NCBI RefSeq assembly: GCF_001425685.1
Contig: NZ_LMCY01000028.1
Location: 257-54,341, forward strand
DNA: 54,085 nucleotides
Direction of reading: 5' to 3'
DNA from: Massilia sp. Root335
GTDB lineage: Bacteria > Pseudomonadota > Gammaproteobacteria > Burkholderiales > Burkholderiaceae_D
The notes under the pieces were generated by a model. That model was given only the letters and a program-made list of their open reading frames with translations, searched no databases and was not told where the DNA came from. Made by a program: the position numbers and the translations under genes. Positions 16,585 through 24,811 of this stretch are shown in pieces (the first letter of the stretch is position 1; every line of letters starts with the position of its first letter).

Positions 16585-17699
16585 CGCCGTTCGAAGCGGC
16601 TGCCCAGGCGCGTCAGCACCTCGTACCCGATCGTCCCGGCGTCGGCCGCGACCGCGTCCACGTGCTGGTGCGCGCCGAGCAGTTCGACCGTCATCCCCGG
16701 CTGCAGGCGCGCCTCGGGGATGCCGGTGACGTCCAGCGTGATGCTGTCCATCGACACCGTGCCGGCGATGGGCACGCGCACGCCGTCGATCCAGGCGCAG
16801 CCGCGGCCGGACAGCGCGCGCAGCCAGCCGTCCGCGTAGCCGACGGCGATGGTGGCGATGCGGCGCGTGCCGTCCGCCACGTAGCGGGCGCCGTAGCCGA
16901 CGGCGTCGCCGGCCCCGATCGTCCGCACCTGCACGATGCAGGCATCCAGCGACACCGCCTGGCGCAACGGATTCGGCGCGCCCGGTTGCGGATTGATGCC
17001 GTACAGCGCGGCGCCGGGACGCACGAGGTCATGGCGAAAGTCCGGCCCGAGGAAGATGGCCGACGAATTTGCGAGGCTCGCCGGCATGGCCGGGAACCGC
17101 GCGCGGATGGCGTCGAAGCGCGCGCGCTGGCGCGCGTTCAGCGGATGGTCGGGCATGTCCGCGCAGGCCAGGTGGCTCATCAGCAGGACCGGCTCGAATG
17201 CGGCCAGCCAGTCGCGCGGGTCGCCCAGCGCCTCCAGGTCGGCGGGAGACAGCCCCATGCGCGACATGCCGCTGTCGACCTGCACCGCCGCGGCGAGGCG
17301 CCGCCCCGCGCGCGTGCACGCGGCGCTCCACGCGCGCACCTGGACGGGGTCGTTCAGCACCGGGATCAAACCGTGTTCGATGAAGTCGGCCGCGGTGCCT
17401 GGCGGCGGCCCGTGCAGCACGTAGATGGCGCTGCCTGCCGGGACGATGGCGCGCAGCCGCATGCCTTCCTCGACGTGCGCCGTGAAGAACACGCGGCAGC
17501 CCGCGCGCACGAGGGCCGGCGCCACGTGCGCCATGCCGAGGCCATAGGCATCGGCCTTCATCACGCCGGCGACGACGGCGCCGCCGGCGCGTTCCACCAG
17601 CAAGCGATAATTGGCCGCGACGGCATCCAGGTCGACCGTCAGCACGGCGCCGGCCCGCGCAGCCCGGGCCACGTGGGCGGGGTGTGCGGCCGCGTTCAT
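16566..17699 (-). CDS. dadX: Alanine racemase, catabolic type
   Basis: A 377-aa PLP enzyme interconverting L- and D-alanine. The PLP lysine is Lys48 in VMKADAYGLG, and the second catalytic base is Tyr269 in AVGYGARYV. VDSGMSRMGL and RPGAALYGINP are further family signatures. The ATG overlaps the dadA stop as ATGA (17696-17699), so it is translationally coupled to dadA; the pair converts L-alanine to D-alanine and then pyruvate. That context supports dadX rather than a biosynthetic alr. The gene converges on the SnoaL-like gene with a short overlap. Confidence 0.95.
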   Translation of the reverse strand: MNAAAHPAHVARAARAGAVLTVDLDAVAANYRLLVERAGGAVVAGVMKADAYGLGMAHVAPALVRAGCRVFFTAHVEEGMRLRAIVPAGSAIYVLHGPPPGTAADFIEHGLIPVLNDPVQVRAWSAACTRAGRRLAAAVQVDSGMSRMGLSPADLEALGDPRDWLAAFEPVLLMSHLACADMPDHPLNARQRARFDAIRARFPAMPASLANSSAIFLGPDFRHDLVRPGAALYGINPQPGAPNPLRQAVSLDACIVQVRTIGAGDAVGYGARYVADGTRRIATIAVGYADGWLRALSGRGCAWIDGVRVPIAGTVSMDSITLDVTGIPEARLQPGMTVELLGAHQHVDAVAADAGTIGYEVLTRLGSRFERRYSPVR

Positions 17700-18988
17700 G
17701 CCTTGGCCAGCGCCGGGCGCATGGCGGCCGTGCGCGTGCCGGCGTAGCGGAACACGGCCAGGTCGTCGGCGTGGATCGCGGGGACCCTGCCGCTGACCAG
17801 GTCCGCGATGACGCTGGCCGAGCCGCATGCCATCGTCCAGCCCAGCGTGCCATGGCCCGTGTTCAGGAACAGGTTCGACAGCGGCGTGGCGCCGACGATC
17901 GGCGTGCTGTCCGGCGTCATCGGACGCAGGCCCGTCCAGAACTTGGCGCGCGACACGTCGCCGCCGCCCGGGAACAAGTCGTTCACTACCATCTCCAGCG
18001 TCGCGCGGCGGCGCGGATTCAGGGCCCGGCTGTAGCCCGCGATCTCCGCCATGCCGCCCACGCGGATGCGGTCGTCGAAGCGGGTGACGGCGATTTTATA
18101 GGTCTCGTCGAGGATCGTGGACACGGGCGCCCTGGCCGCGTCGACGATCGGCACGGTGATCGAATAACCCTTGAGCGGGTAGACCGGCACGCGGAACCGG
18201 CCCTGCAGCAGCAGGCGCGAATAGCTGCCCAGCGCCAGCACGTAGCGGTCGGCGGTCACGCGGCCCTTGTCCGTCTGCACGCCGACGACCTGGCCGTGCG
18301 CGATGTCGAGGCGTTCGATCGCCGTGTCGAACTGGAAGCGCACGCCGAGGTCGCGCGCCATCTGCGCCAGGCGCGTCGTGAACAGCTGGCAGTCGCCCGT
18401 TTCGTCGTTCGGCAGGCGCAGGCCGCCGACCAGTTTGTCGCGCACGTGGCCCAGCGCCGGCTCGGCATTGGCCAGCTGGTCGCGGGTCAGCGCCTCGAAC
18501 GGCACGCCGGCCTCCTTCAGCACCTCGATGTCCTTGGCGGCGCCGTCGAACTGCGCCTGCGTGCGGAACAGCTGCAGGGTGCCTTGCTGGCGGCCTTCGT
18601 ACGCAATGCCCGTCTCGGCGCGCAGCGCACGGATGCAATCGCGGCTGTACTCCGCGAGGCGTACCATACGTTCCTTGTTGACGGCGTAGCGGCCGGCGTC
18701 GCAATTCCTGAACATCTCCCACATCCATTGCAGCTGGAAGAGGGAGCCGTCGGGCTGGATGGCCAGCGGCGCGTGGCGCTGGAACAGCCATTTGAAGGCT
18801 TTCAGCGGAATGCCCGGCGCGGCCCAGGGCGACGCATAGCCCGGCGAGATCTGGCCGGCGTTGGCGAAACTGGTCTCGAGGGCCGGCCCCGGCTGGCGGT
18901 CGATGACGGTGACTTCAATGCCGGCCTTGGCCAGATAGTAAGCGGTGGTCACGCCGACCACGCCGCTGCCGAGTACGATGACGCGCAT
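17696..18988 (-). CDS. dadA: D-amino acid dehydrogenase, small subunit type
   Basis: A 430-aa FAD enzyme that oxidises D-alanine and other D-amino acids, passing electrons to the respiratory chain at the inner membrane. The FAD-binding fold starts at once with VIVLGSGVVGVTTAYYLAKAG; TSFANAGQISPGYASPWAAPG and FLNTGHGTLGWTMACGSA are typical DadA segments. It is the first gene of the dadA-dadX operon, transcribed away from the Lrp-type regulator gene across a 107-nt AT-rich gap. In related bacteria L-alanine and an Lrp-type protein activate this operon. Confidence 0.95.
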   Translation of the reverse strand: MRVIVLGSGVVGVTTAYYLAKAGIEVTVIDRQPGPALETSFANAGQISPGYASPWAAPGIPLKAFKWLFQRHAPLAIQPDGSLFQLQWMWEMFRNCDAGRYAVNKERMVRLAEYSRDCIRALRAETGIAYEGRQQGTLQLFRTQAQFDGAAKDIEVLKEAGVPFEALTRDQLANAEPALGHVRDKLVGGLRLPNDETGDCQLFTTRLAQMARDLGVRFQFDTAIERLDIAHGQVVGVQTDKGRVTADRYVLALGSYSRLLLQGRFRVPVYPLKGYSITVPIVDAARAPVSTILDETYKIAVTRFDDRIRVGGMAEIAGYSRALNPRRRATLEMVVNDLFPGGGDVSRAKFWTGLRPMTPDSTPIVGATPLSNLFLNTGHGTLGWTMACGSASVIADLVSGRVPAIHADDLAVFRYAGTRTAAMRPALAKA

Positions 18989-19020
18989 AGCTTTCCCTGT
19001 GTCTCTGGTTGTTTAGGAAT

Positions 19021-19040
19021 TAGAATATGTTTTCATTTTA
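19021..19040. promoter_or_regulatory. Lrp-like binding site between dadA and the Lrp-type gene
   Basis: TAGAATATGTTTTCATTTTA is an AT-rich imperfect match to the Lrp consensus (YAGHAWATTWTDCTR). It lies in the divergent region of a dadA/Lrp-type pair and stands out from the GC-rich surroundings. Confidence 0.5.
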
Positions 19041-19095
19041 GTTGTGGGAATGCCATAATAGTTTCGGTTTGCGATTTACTTTTTAGTGAAAAATC

Positions 19096-19581
19096 ATGCG
19101 CGTGCAAAAAGACTCGAACCGTGTGCTGGACCGCATCGACCTGCACATCCTGTCCATCCTGCAGGACGACGGCCGCATCGTGATGAAGGACCTGGCCGAG
19201 CGCGTCGGCCTGTCGCTGACGCCCTGCATCGAACGGGTCAAGCGGATGGAGCGCGACGGCGTCATCGCCGGCTACCACGCGCGCGTGGCGCCGCGCCTGC
19301 TCGGGCTGCAGATCCTCGTGTTCGTGGAGATCACGCTGCGCCAGAAATCGGAGCAGGCGTTCGAGCGCTTCCGGCGCGCGATGCTGGCGCTGCCCGAGGT
19401 GATGGAGTGCCACCTCGTGTCGGGCGATTTCGATTACCTGATCAAGGCGCGCATTCCGGAGATGACGGAATACCGCAGGCTGCTGGGCGAGATCCTGCAC
19501 GTGGCGGACGGCGGCCAGTCGAAGAGTTATGTCGTGATGGAAGAGGTCAAGGAAACGCTGGCCGTGTCGATCGCGCGCTGA
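19096..19581 (+). CDS. Lrp/AsnC-family regulator (probable dad operon activator)
   Basis: A 161-aa regulator. The N-terminal helix-turn-helix is LDRIDLHILSILQDDGRIVMKDLAERVGLSLTPCIERVKRME, close to Lrp. The C-terminal RAM domain holds the effector-binding strands: LVFVEITLRQKSEQAFERF and GDFDYLIKARIPEMTEYR. Its position divergent from dadA points to control of D-alanine catabolism in response to alanine, as for the similar regulators in Pseudomonas and Burkholderia relatives. It probably also binds its own promoter. Confidence 0.9.
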   Translation: MRVQKDSNRVLDRIDLHILSILQDDGRIVMKDLAERVGLSLTPCIERVKRMERDGVIAGYHARVAPRLLGLQILVFVEITLRQKSEQAFERFRRAMLALPEVMECHLVSGDFDYLIKARIPEMTEYRRLLGEILHVADGGQSKSYVVMEEVKETLAVSIAR

Positions 19582-19584
19582 GCG

Positions 19585-20817
19585 TCATTCGACGCGGTAC
19601 AGCGGCAACGCCAGCCGCACCGGCCGCACGTCCATGCGCACGCGGTACACGGAATAGGTGTCGGCCCGGTTCGACTCCCAGCCTTCGCTCTCCGGCGTGC
19701 GCGTGAAGGTGAATTCGAAACCGCGCTCGGGCGCGGCGCCCGCCGGGTCGCCGAACGCGATGCCGGTGGCCCGCACCTGGTCGCTGTCGCACAGCTTCAT
19801 CAGGAGGTCGACGACCGCCGTGTTGCCGAGGATGTCCGGGGCGAACAGCGGGCCGCGGTACGACGGGTCGGCGGCGTCGACGTGCTCCTTGTCCGGGCCG
19901 GGCGTGAAGCGGCCGCTGGCCGGGTCGTAGCGGTCGCCGCTGTCGAGGTAGCTGATGCGGGCGCCGGCCACGTTGAAGCCGGCGTGCGCCGGGTCGACGC
20001 TGGCCTGGCCGAGGTCGAGCAGCAGCGCGCCCTTGTAGCCGATGACCGCGATCGACCGGTCCGGCGCGACGACGGCCGCCGTGTTCTCGTCGATGCCCAG
20101 GCCAAGGCGGTAGTGCTTGGCCAGCATCGCGGGCAGCATGCGCGCGAAGCGGCCGCGGATGAGCAGGTGCTGGTCGACGAACACGTCGTCGCCGATGAAG
20201 CCGAGGCCCGGCGCGATGTCGCGGCCGTCCGTGACGCCGTCGCGCAGCGTGGGCAGGGGCGCGCGGCCTTCGTAGAACATCGTCTTGCTCATGATGGCCG
20301 CGCCGGCGCTCGTGCCGGCGATGACGCCGCCGCGCCGGTACATGTCCCACAGCGCGTCCAGCAAGGCGCTGTCGGTGCCGTCGGCGTGGCGCAGCGCGGC
20401 CGTGATGCGGCCCTGGTCGCCCCCGACGAAGAACGCGCCGCCGGCCGCACGCACGCTGGCCGCCAGTTGCGGATCGTCGGCGGCGCGCCGCACGTCGGTG
20501 CCGGCCAGGTGCGCGGACACCGGCACGACGAAGGCCCGGGCGCCGTAGTCCGCCAGGATCGCGGCCGTGGCGCGGCCGGAGCGCTCCGGATTCGCGGACG
20601 CCGTCGGAAACACGGCGATGCGCGCGCCGGGGCCGCCGGCCAGCTCGACGATCTTTTTCCAGACCGGGGCGTTGTCGGCGCGCAGGGCGCCGCCGGCGAT
20701 CACGAGCGAGCCCTTCGCCGCGCCGGCGCCCGCCTGCGCGTCCGCGCGCGCGGCGGCGGGCGCCAGGCCGAACGCCAGCATGAAGGCGAGGGGCAGGACG
20801 GGTAAGCGGATCGGCAT
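19585..20817 (-). CDS. Exported cyanophycinase-like serine peptidase, S51 family
   Basis: A 410-aa protein with a signal peptide (about residues 1-26, ends AARADA). The S51 fold is clear: LVIAGGALR, FFVGGDQGRI with the conserved Gln135, and AGTSAGAAIMS with the nucleophile Ser170. Cyanophycinases release beta-Asp-Arg dipeptides from cyanophycin; exported forms let a cell feed on polymer made by others. No cyanophycin synthetase is in the window. The ATG at 20817 has a near-perfect AAAGGAGG. It abuts the Lrp-type gene 3' end. Another acidic dipeptide polymer or peptide could be the true substrate. Confidence 0.8.
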   Translation of the reverse strand: MPIRLPVLPLAFMLAFGLAPAAARADAQAGAGAAKGSLVIAGGALRADNAPVWKKIVELAGGPGARIAVFPTASANPERSGRATAAILADYGARAFVVPVSAHLAGTDVRRAADDPQLAASVRAAGGAFFVGGDQGRITAALRHADGTDSALLDALWDMYRRGGVIAGTSAGAAIMSKTMFYEGRAPLPTLRDGVTDGRDIAPGLGFIGDDVFVDQHLLIRGRFARMLPAMLAKHYRLGLGIDENTAAVVAPDRSIAVIGYKGALLLDLGQASVDPAHAGFNVAGARISYLDSGDRYDPASGRFTPGPDKEHVDAADPSYRGPLFAPDILGNTAVVDLLMKLCDSDQVRATGIAFGDPAGAAPERGFEFTFTRTPESEGWESNRADTYSVYRVRMDVRPVRLALPLYRVE

Positions 20818-20945
20818 GGCGCCTCCTTTGCTGTCATCATACCCGTGCCCGGCCTTGCGGCCAAAGCCGGTATCATCTGGCATGCGGTGCGCATGCCGGG
20901 CGTGTGCACGACGGCGCGGTGCCGGGCATTCACACTGGAGCAAGC

Positions 20946-21914
20946 ATGTTGATCGTGACCCATGGCGGCAAATTCCACGCGGACGATGCGTGGGCGGTGG
21001 CCGTCCTGATGTTGTTGTACCCCGAGGCTGAACTCGTGCGCACGCGCGACCCGGCCATCATCGCCAAGGCCGACGTCGCGATCGACGTGGGCGGCGTGTG
21101 GGACCCGGCCGCGGGCCGTTTCGACCACCACCAGAAAGGCTTCGACGGCGCCCGCGTCAGCGGCGTGCCGTATGCCAGCGCCGGCCTCGTGTGGCGCGAA
21201 CACGGCGCACGCTGCGTCGCCCTGCTGGCCGAGCGCCACGCGGGCCACAGACTGTCGGACGAGGCCGCCCAGCAGATGGCGTACGCGATCGACGCCGACG
21301 TCGTGCAATACCTCGACCTGTCCGACGTCGGCGCGGCCCGCAACGCGCCCGGCAGCTACGGCTTGTCGGCCATCGTGTCCGGCTTCAATCCGAACTGGAT
21401 GGACGAGCAGCGCCTCGGCTATGGCGCCGCGGCGGAAGCGTACCGCGACGCGCAGTTCCGCCGCGTGCTGGGCCTGCTGACGGACCTGATGATCAATGCC
21501 GTCAAATACCGCGTGGGCGCGGTGCTCGCGGTCGAGCAGGTGCGCCATGCCGAGGTGCTGGAGGGCGGCCGCGTGCTGTTCCTCAGGAATGCGGCGCTGC
21601 CGTGGACGGCCGTCGTGCGCAAGGAGATGCCGAAGGTCCTGTTCGTCATCAGCTACAACCTGGCCGAGCAGCGCCACATGATCCACACGGTGCCCGTCAG
21701 CGCCGAGAGCTTCGACGCGCGCGCCGACCTGCCGGCGGCCTGGGCCGGCCTGCGCGACGCCGACCTGGCGGCCGTCACGGGCGTGCCGGACGCGGGCTTC
21801 TGCCACAACGGGCGCTTCATCGCGGCGGCCAAATCGTTCGACGGCATCCTCGAGATGGCCCGGCAGGCGCTGCGCGAGGTCGATGCGGGCAGCGCCGTCG
21901 GGTCCGCGGTGTGA
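20946..21914 (+). CDS. MYG1-family DHH-like metal-dependent protein
   Basis: A 322-aa protein of the MYG1 family. The signatures are VTHGGKFHADDAWAVAVL, DVGGVWDPAAGRFDHHQKGF and MAYAIDADVVQYLD, giving His/Asp metal ligands like those of DHH phosphoesterases. Eukaryotic MYG1 is an RNA exonuclease; the bacterial role is not settled. The start at MLIVTHGGKFHADD is chosen by family similarity and a GGAG site. It is probably monocistronic. Confidence 0.88.
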   Translation: MLIVTHGGKFHADDAWAVAVLMLLYPEAELVRTRDPAIIAKADVAIDVGGVWDPAAGRFDHHQKGFDGARVSGVPYASAGLVWREHGARCVALLAERHAGHRLSDEAAQQMAYAIDADVVQYLDLSDVGAARNAPGSYGLSAIVSGFNPNWMDEQRLGYGAAAEAYRDAQFRRVLGLLTDLMINAVKYRVGAVLAVEQVRHAEVLEGGRVLFLRNAALPWTAVVRKEMPKVLFVISYNLAEQRHMIHTVPVSAESFDARADLPAAWAGLRDADLAAVTGVPDAGFCHNGRFIAAAKSFDGILEMARQALREVDAGSAVGSAV

Positions 21915-21960
21915 CAATGTGTGCAACTTTTCGGTGGCGCCCGATGTAACAATGCCGGTA
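21911..21960 (+). repeat. Upstream block shared with 9428-9475
   Basis: Second copy of the block described at 9428-9475. Its first bases overlap the stop codon of the MYG1 gene, and it ends about 38 nt before the TTG start of the next gene. Confidence 0.4.
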
Positions 21961-21998
21961 TTCGCGTCGTCGCGCAACACGCATATCGGGAGGTTCCA

Positions 21999-23459
21999 TT
22001 GATCAAGGTGACATTAGGCGGCATTCCTGCCGGCATGGTTTTCGAGAACTCGGCGTTGACCGCCAGCCTGACGACGGACGGGGAGGATGTGCGGACGGTC
22101 CGCTATCAATGGCTGGCCGACGGCCAGGTCGTCGCCACGACGGACGGCGCCACGTTCTACCCGGCCGAGCAGCAGGTCGGCAAGGCGATGTCCGTCAAGC
22201 TGCTGTACACCGACCCGGCCGGCGCGGCGCATCAGGTCGACGGCAGCAACAGCCTGTCCGTGCTCGACGTCAACGACCGGCCGACCGGCGTCGTCTGGGT
22301 CGTGCCTGCCGAGACCGATCCGAACCTGGTGCATGTCTTCAACGGCCTGGACGACGCGGACGGCGTCGGAACGGTCAGCTGGCAGTGGAAAGTCGACGGC
22401 CAGGCGATCGCGGGTGCCACCGGCACGGACTTCACCATGACGCCCGACCAGGTCGGGAAGAAGGTCACGGTCGTCGCCAGCTACGTGGATGGCCGCGGCC
22501 ACGCGGAATCCGTGGCGAGCGACGACGTCCTGAACATCTACAACAATCACTGGGGCAGCGTCGCGATTTCCGGCACGTATGCGCCGGGCCAGACCCTGCA
22601 CGCCGCCGCGACCGATGCGGACGGACTGGGCACCGTGTATTACAGCTGGGAGAGCAGCACGGACGGCAAGACCTGGACCGCGCTGCCCGGCGCCACCGGC
22701 CCCGATTTCGCCGTGGGCGCCGCGGCGTCGGAACTGCTGCGCGCGCGCGTCGAATACGCGGACAACCGCGGCTACGTCGAGGATCACCGGCTCGTGTTCG
22801 GCGGCGCCGCGGCCGATACCGTCGCGTTGAACGCGGGCGACACCATCGACCTGGGCGCCGGCAACGACACCATCCTCGAGAGTGGCGGCACGCTCGGCAC
22901 CGTCGACGGCGGCAGCGGCGTCGATACGTTCATCGGCGCCGGCCTGTACATGCTGCATACGCCCGGCCCGGGCGTGGGCACGACCAACGTGTGGGACGAA
23001 GGCGGGTACGGGGCCAGCCTCGTGAACGTCGAGCGGGTCGTGCTCGGCACGACGGGGACGGCGTTCGACGTGGACGGCGCCGCCGGCGAGGCGTACCGGC
23101 TGTACCAGGCCGCGTTCGACCGGACGCCCGACGACTTCGGCATCGGCTTCTGGATCAGCCGGCTTGACATGGGCGTCGGCCTGACGGACGTGGCGAACGC
23201 GTTCGTCGCATCCGACGAGTTCAAGGCCAGGTACGCGTCCCTGAGCGGCAACGGGGCGCTGGTCAACCAGTTCTACGCCAACATCCTGCACCGCGCGCCC
23301 GACGCGACGGGGCAGGCGTTCTGGACGAACGCGCTGGACCAGCACCTGGCCACCGTCGCCGAGGTGCTCGTCAAGTTCAGCGAAAGCCCGGAAAACGTGG
23401 CGGCGCTCGTCGGCACCCTCGAAAACGGAATCAGTTATCTGCCTTACACGGGGCATTGA
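21999..23459 (+). CDS. Ig-like/RTX/DUF4214 protein, probable type I secretion substrate
   Basis: A 486-aa protein. I choose the TTG at 21999 because GGGAGG lies 5 nt upstream; a GTG at 21921 has no such site. There is no signal peptide. Residues 1-250 form three beta-sandwich-like repeats with the pattern WQW..DG..I.GATG..F.....GK. A short RTX-like run follows (GDTIDLGAGNDTI, VDGGSGVDTF). The last 130 residues hold two DUF4214 units: RLYQAAFDRTPDDFGIGFWISRL and QFYANILHRAPDATGQAFW. RTX signatures without a Sec signal suggest type I secretion, and the repeats suggest an adhesive or surface role; both are inference. Confidence 0.8.
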   Translation: MIKVTLGGIPAGMVFENSALTASLTTDGEDVRTVRYQWLADGQVVATTDGATFYPAEQQVGKAMSVKLLYTDPAGAAHQVDGSNSLSVLDVNDRPTGVVWVVPAETDPNLVHVFNGLDDADGVGTVSWQWKVDGQAIAGATGTDFTMTPDQVGKKVTVVASYVDGRGHAESVASDDVLNIYNNHWGSVAISGTYAPGQTLHAAATDADGLGTVYYSWESSTDGKTWTALPGATGPDFAVGAAASELLRARVEYADNRGYVEDHRLVFGGAAADTVALNAGDTIDLGAGNDTILESGGTLGTVDGGSGVDTFIGAGLYMLHTPGPGVGTTNVWDEGGYGASLVNVERVVLGTTGTAFDVDGAAGEAYRLYQAAFDRTPDDFGIGFWISRLDMGVGLTDVANAFVASDEFKARYASLSGNGALVNQFYANILHRAPDATGQAFWTNALDQHLATVAEVLVKFSESPENVAALVGTLENGISYLPYTGH

Positions 23460-23561
23460 GCGGAAAGCCGGCGCCGCCGCGCCCGCCCGTTACGATTTCG
23501 TCAAATGGGTGTGGTTTTTTGGAACGGAATCGCCAGAAAGTTACCAAGATTCAAGCTGGTC

Positions 23562-23592
23562 TTTACACCGCCGGCCGGTTCACGTCTAAAAT
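23562..23592 (+). promoter_or_regulatory. Possible promoter of cheV
   Basis: TTTACA at 23562-23567 and TAAAAT at 23587-23592, with a 19-nt spacer, 34 nt before the cheV start. No flagellar sigma-28 element is evident. Confidence 0.4.
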
Positions 23593-23625
23593 TTCCCAAA
23601 AGAATCAACCTTTTTAGGACGGGAC

Positions 23626-24585
23626 ATGAAATCGGTTCAGCAGGAAGTCGACGAGCGCAGCAACCTTACGGGCACGAACAAATTCGAGCTTTTGCTCTTC
23701 CGTCTCGGCGGCGACGCCAGCGGCGAGCACAGCGAGCTGTTCGGCATCAACGTCTTTAAAATCCGGGAAATCGTCGCCATGCCGACGATCACCAAGGTGG
23801 CCGGCGCACCCGACCACGTGCTCGGCGTGGTCAACCTGCGCGGCCAGATCATCCAGGTCCTCGACCTGCCCGGCATCGCCGGCGTCACGCCCAAGACCGG
23901 CCTGAACATCATGCTGGTGACGGAATTCGCGCGCACCACGCAGGCGTTCGCCGTGGAAAGCGTGGAAGAGATCGTGCGCCTCGACTGGACCCAGGTGATG
24001 TCGGCCGAGAAGAGCGCCGGCAGCGGCATGGTCACGAGCATCGCGCGCCTCGAAGCGTTCGACGGTCAGCCGGCCCGCCTCGCCCAGGTGCTGGACGTCG
24101 AGACGATCCTGCGCAACCTGAATCCGGAGTCGGAGGGCGAGAACATCGAACAGGCGGTCGGCGCCAAGATGAAGCTCAAGCCGGGTGCCGTGATCCTGGC
24201 GGCCGACGACTCCGTCGTCGCGCGCGCGCTGATCGAGCAGGGCCTCGACGCGATGGGCCTGCCGTTCGTGATGACCAAGAGCGGCAAGGAATGCTGGGAC
24301 CAGCTGAACCACATCGCCGCCGCCGCCGAGGCCGAAGGCAAGACGGTCCACGACAAGGTCGCGCTCGTGCTGACCGACCTCGAGATGCCGGAGATGGACG
24401 GCTTCACGCTGACCCGCAACATCAAGTCCAACGCGCGCTTCGGCAACATGCCGGTCGTGATCCACTCGTCGCTGTCCGGCACGACGAACGAGGAACACGT
24501 CAAGAACGTGCGCGCCGACGCCTACGTCGCCAAGTTCTCGGCCGAGGACTTGTCGCGCACGCTGCGCACGCTGCTGCGCCAGTAA
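23626..24585 (+). CDS. cheV: Chemotaxis coupling/receiver protein CheV
   Basis: A 319-aa cytoplasmic chemotaxis adaptor. The CheW-like domain covers about residues 15-165 (LFGINVFKIREIV, VLGVVNLRGQIIQVLDL). The response-regulator receiver domain covers about 187-319 with the acidic pair AADDS (Asp194-195), the phosphorylation site Asp251 in VLTDLEMPEMDGF and a Lys in AYVAKFSAED. CheV links receptors to CheA and its phosphorylation is thought to promote adaptation. No other che gene is adjacent. Confidence 0.95.
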   Translation: MKSVQQEVDERSNLTGTNKFELLLFRLGGDASGEHSELFGINVFKIREIVAMPTITKVAGAPDHVLGVVNLRGQIIQVLDLPGIAGVTPKTGLNIMLVTEFARTTQAFAVESVEEIVRLDWTQVMSAEKSAGSGMVTSIARLEAFDGQPARLAQVLDVETILRNLNPESEGENIEQAVGAKMKLKPGAVILAADDSVVARALIEQGLDAMGLPFVMTKSGKECWDQLNHIAAAAEAEGKTVHDKVALVLTDLEMPEMDGFTLTRNIKSNARFGNMPVVIHSSLSGTTNEEHVKNVRADAYVAKFSAEDLSRTLRTLLRQ

Positions 24586-24746
24586 TCCCGTCCGCCACGC
24601 GGTGCCGGCCCCGGTGGCCGGGCCGCGCCTCTCCGCGACGCCTCCCTCCGACCGGCCCGCGCCGTCGCGCCGGCGGGCGTCCGCGTGCCTTGCCTGTTGA
24701 GTTGTAGCCGGGCAACAGCTTCCACAGATTCTCGGTGAGAGTTTTC

Positions 24747-24769
24747 ATGCGGCAACATCCCTGCCGCAT
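24747..24769. promoter_or_regulatory. Inverted repeat overlapping a -10-like element
   Basis: ATGCGGCA (24747-24754) and TGCCGCAT (24762-24769) are perfect 8-bp arms around a 7-nt spacer. The second arm runs into CATAAT (24767-24772), a possible -10 for the PAS-GGDEF-EAL gene. A regulator bound here would block transcription. Confidence 0.4.
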
Positions 24770-24772
24770 AAT

Positions 24773-24803
24773 GGTGGCTAAAACCTCCGGTTCCCACCTT
24801 TTT
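24773..24803 (+). terminator. Terminator-like hairpin just before the PAS-GGDEF-EAL gene
   Basis: GGTGG (24773-24777) pairs with CCACC (24794-24798), followed by five T residues. It ends 8 nt before the ATG at 24812, in place of a ribosome binding site. The stem is short, so a real terminator is uncertain. Confidence 0.3.
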
Positions 24804-24811
24804 CGAATCCC

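Noticed and set aside
24586..24811. c-di-GMP riboswitch before the PAS-GGDEF-EAL gene
   Set aside because: The conserved GEMM core (CACGCAAAGGGC-like segments and tetraloop receptor) is not there; only short hairpins are seen.
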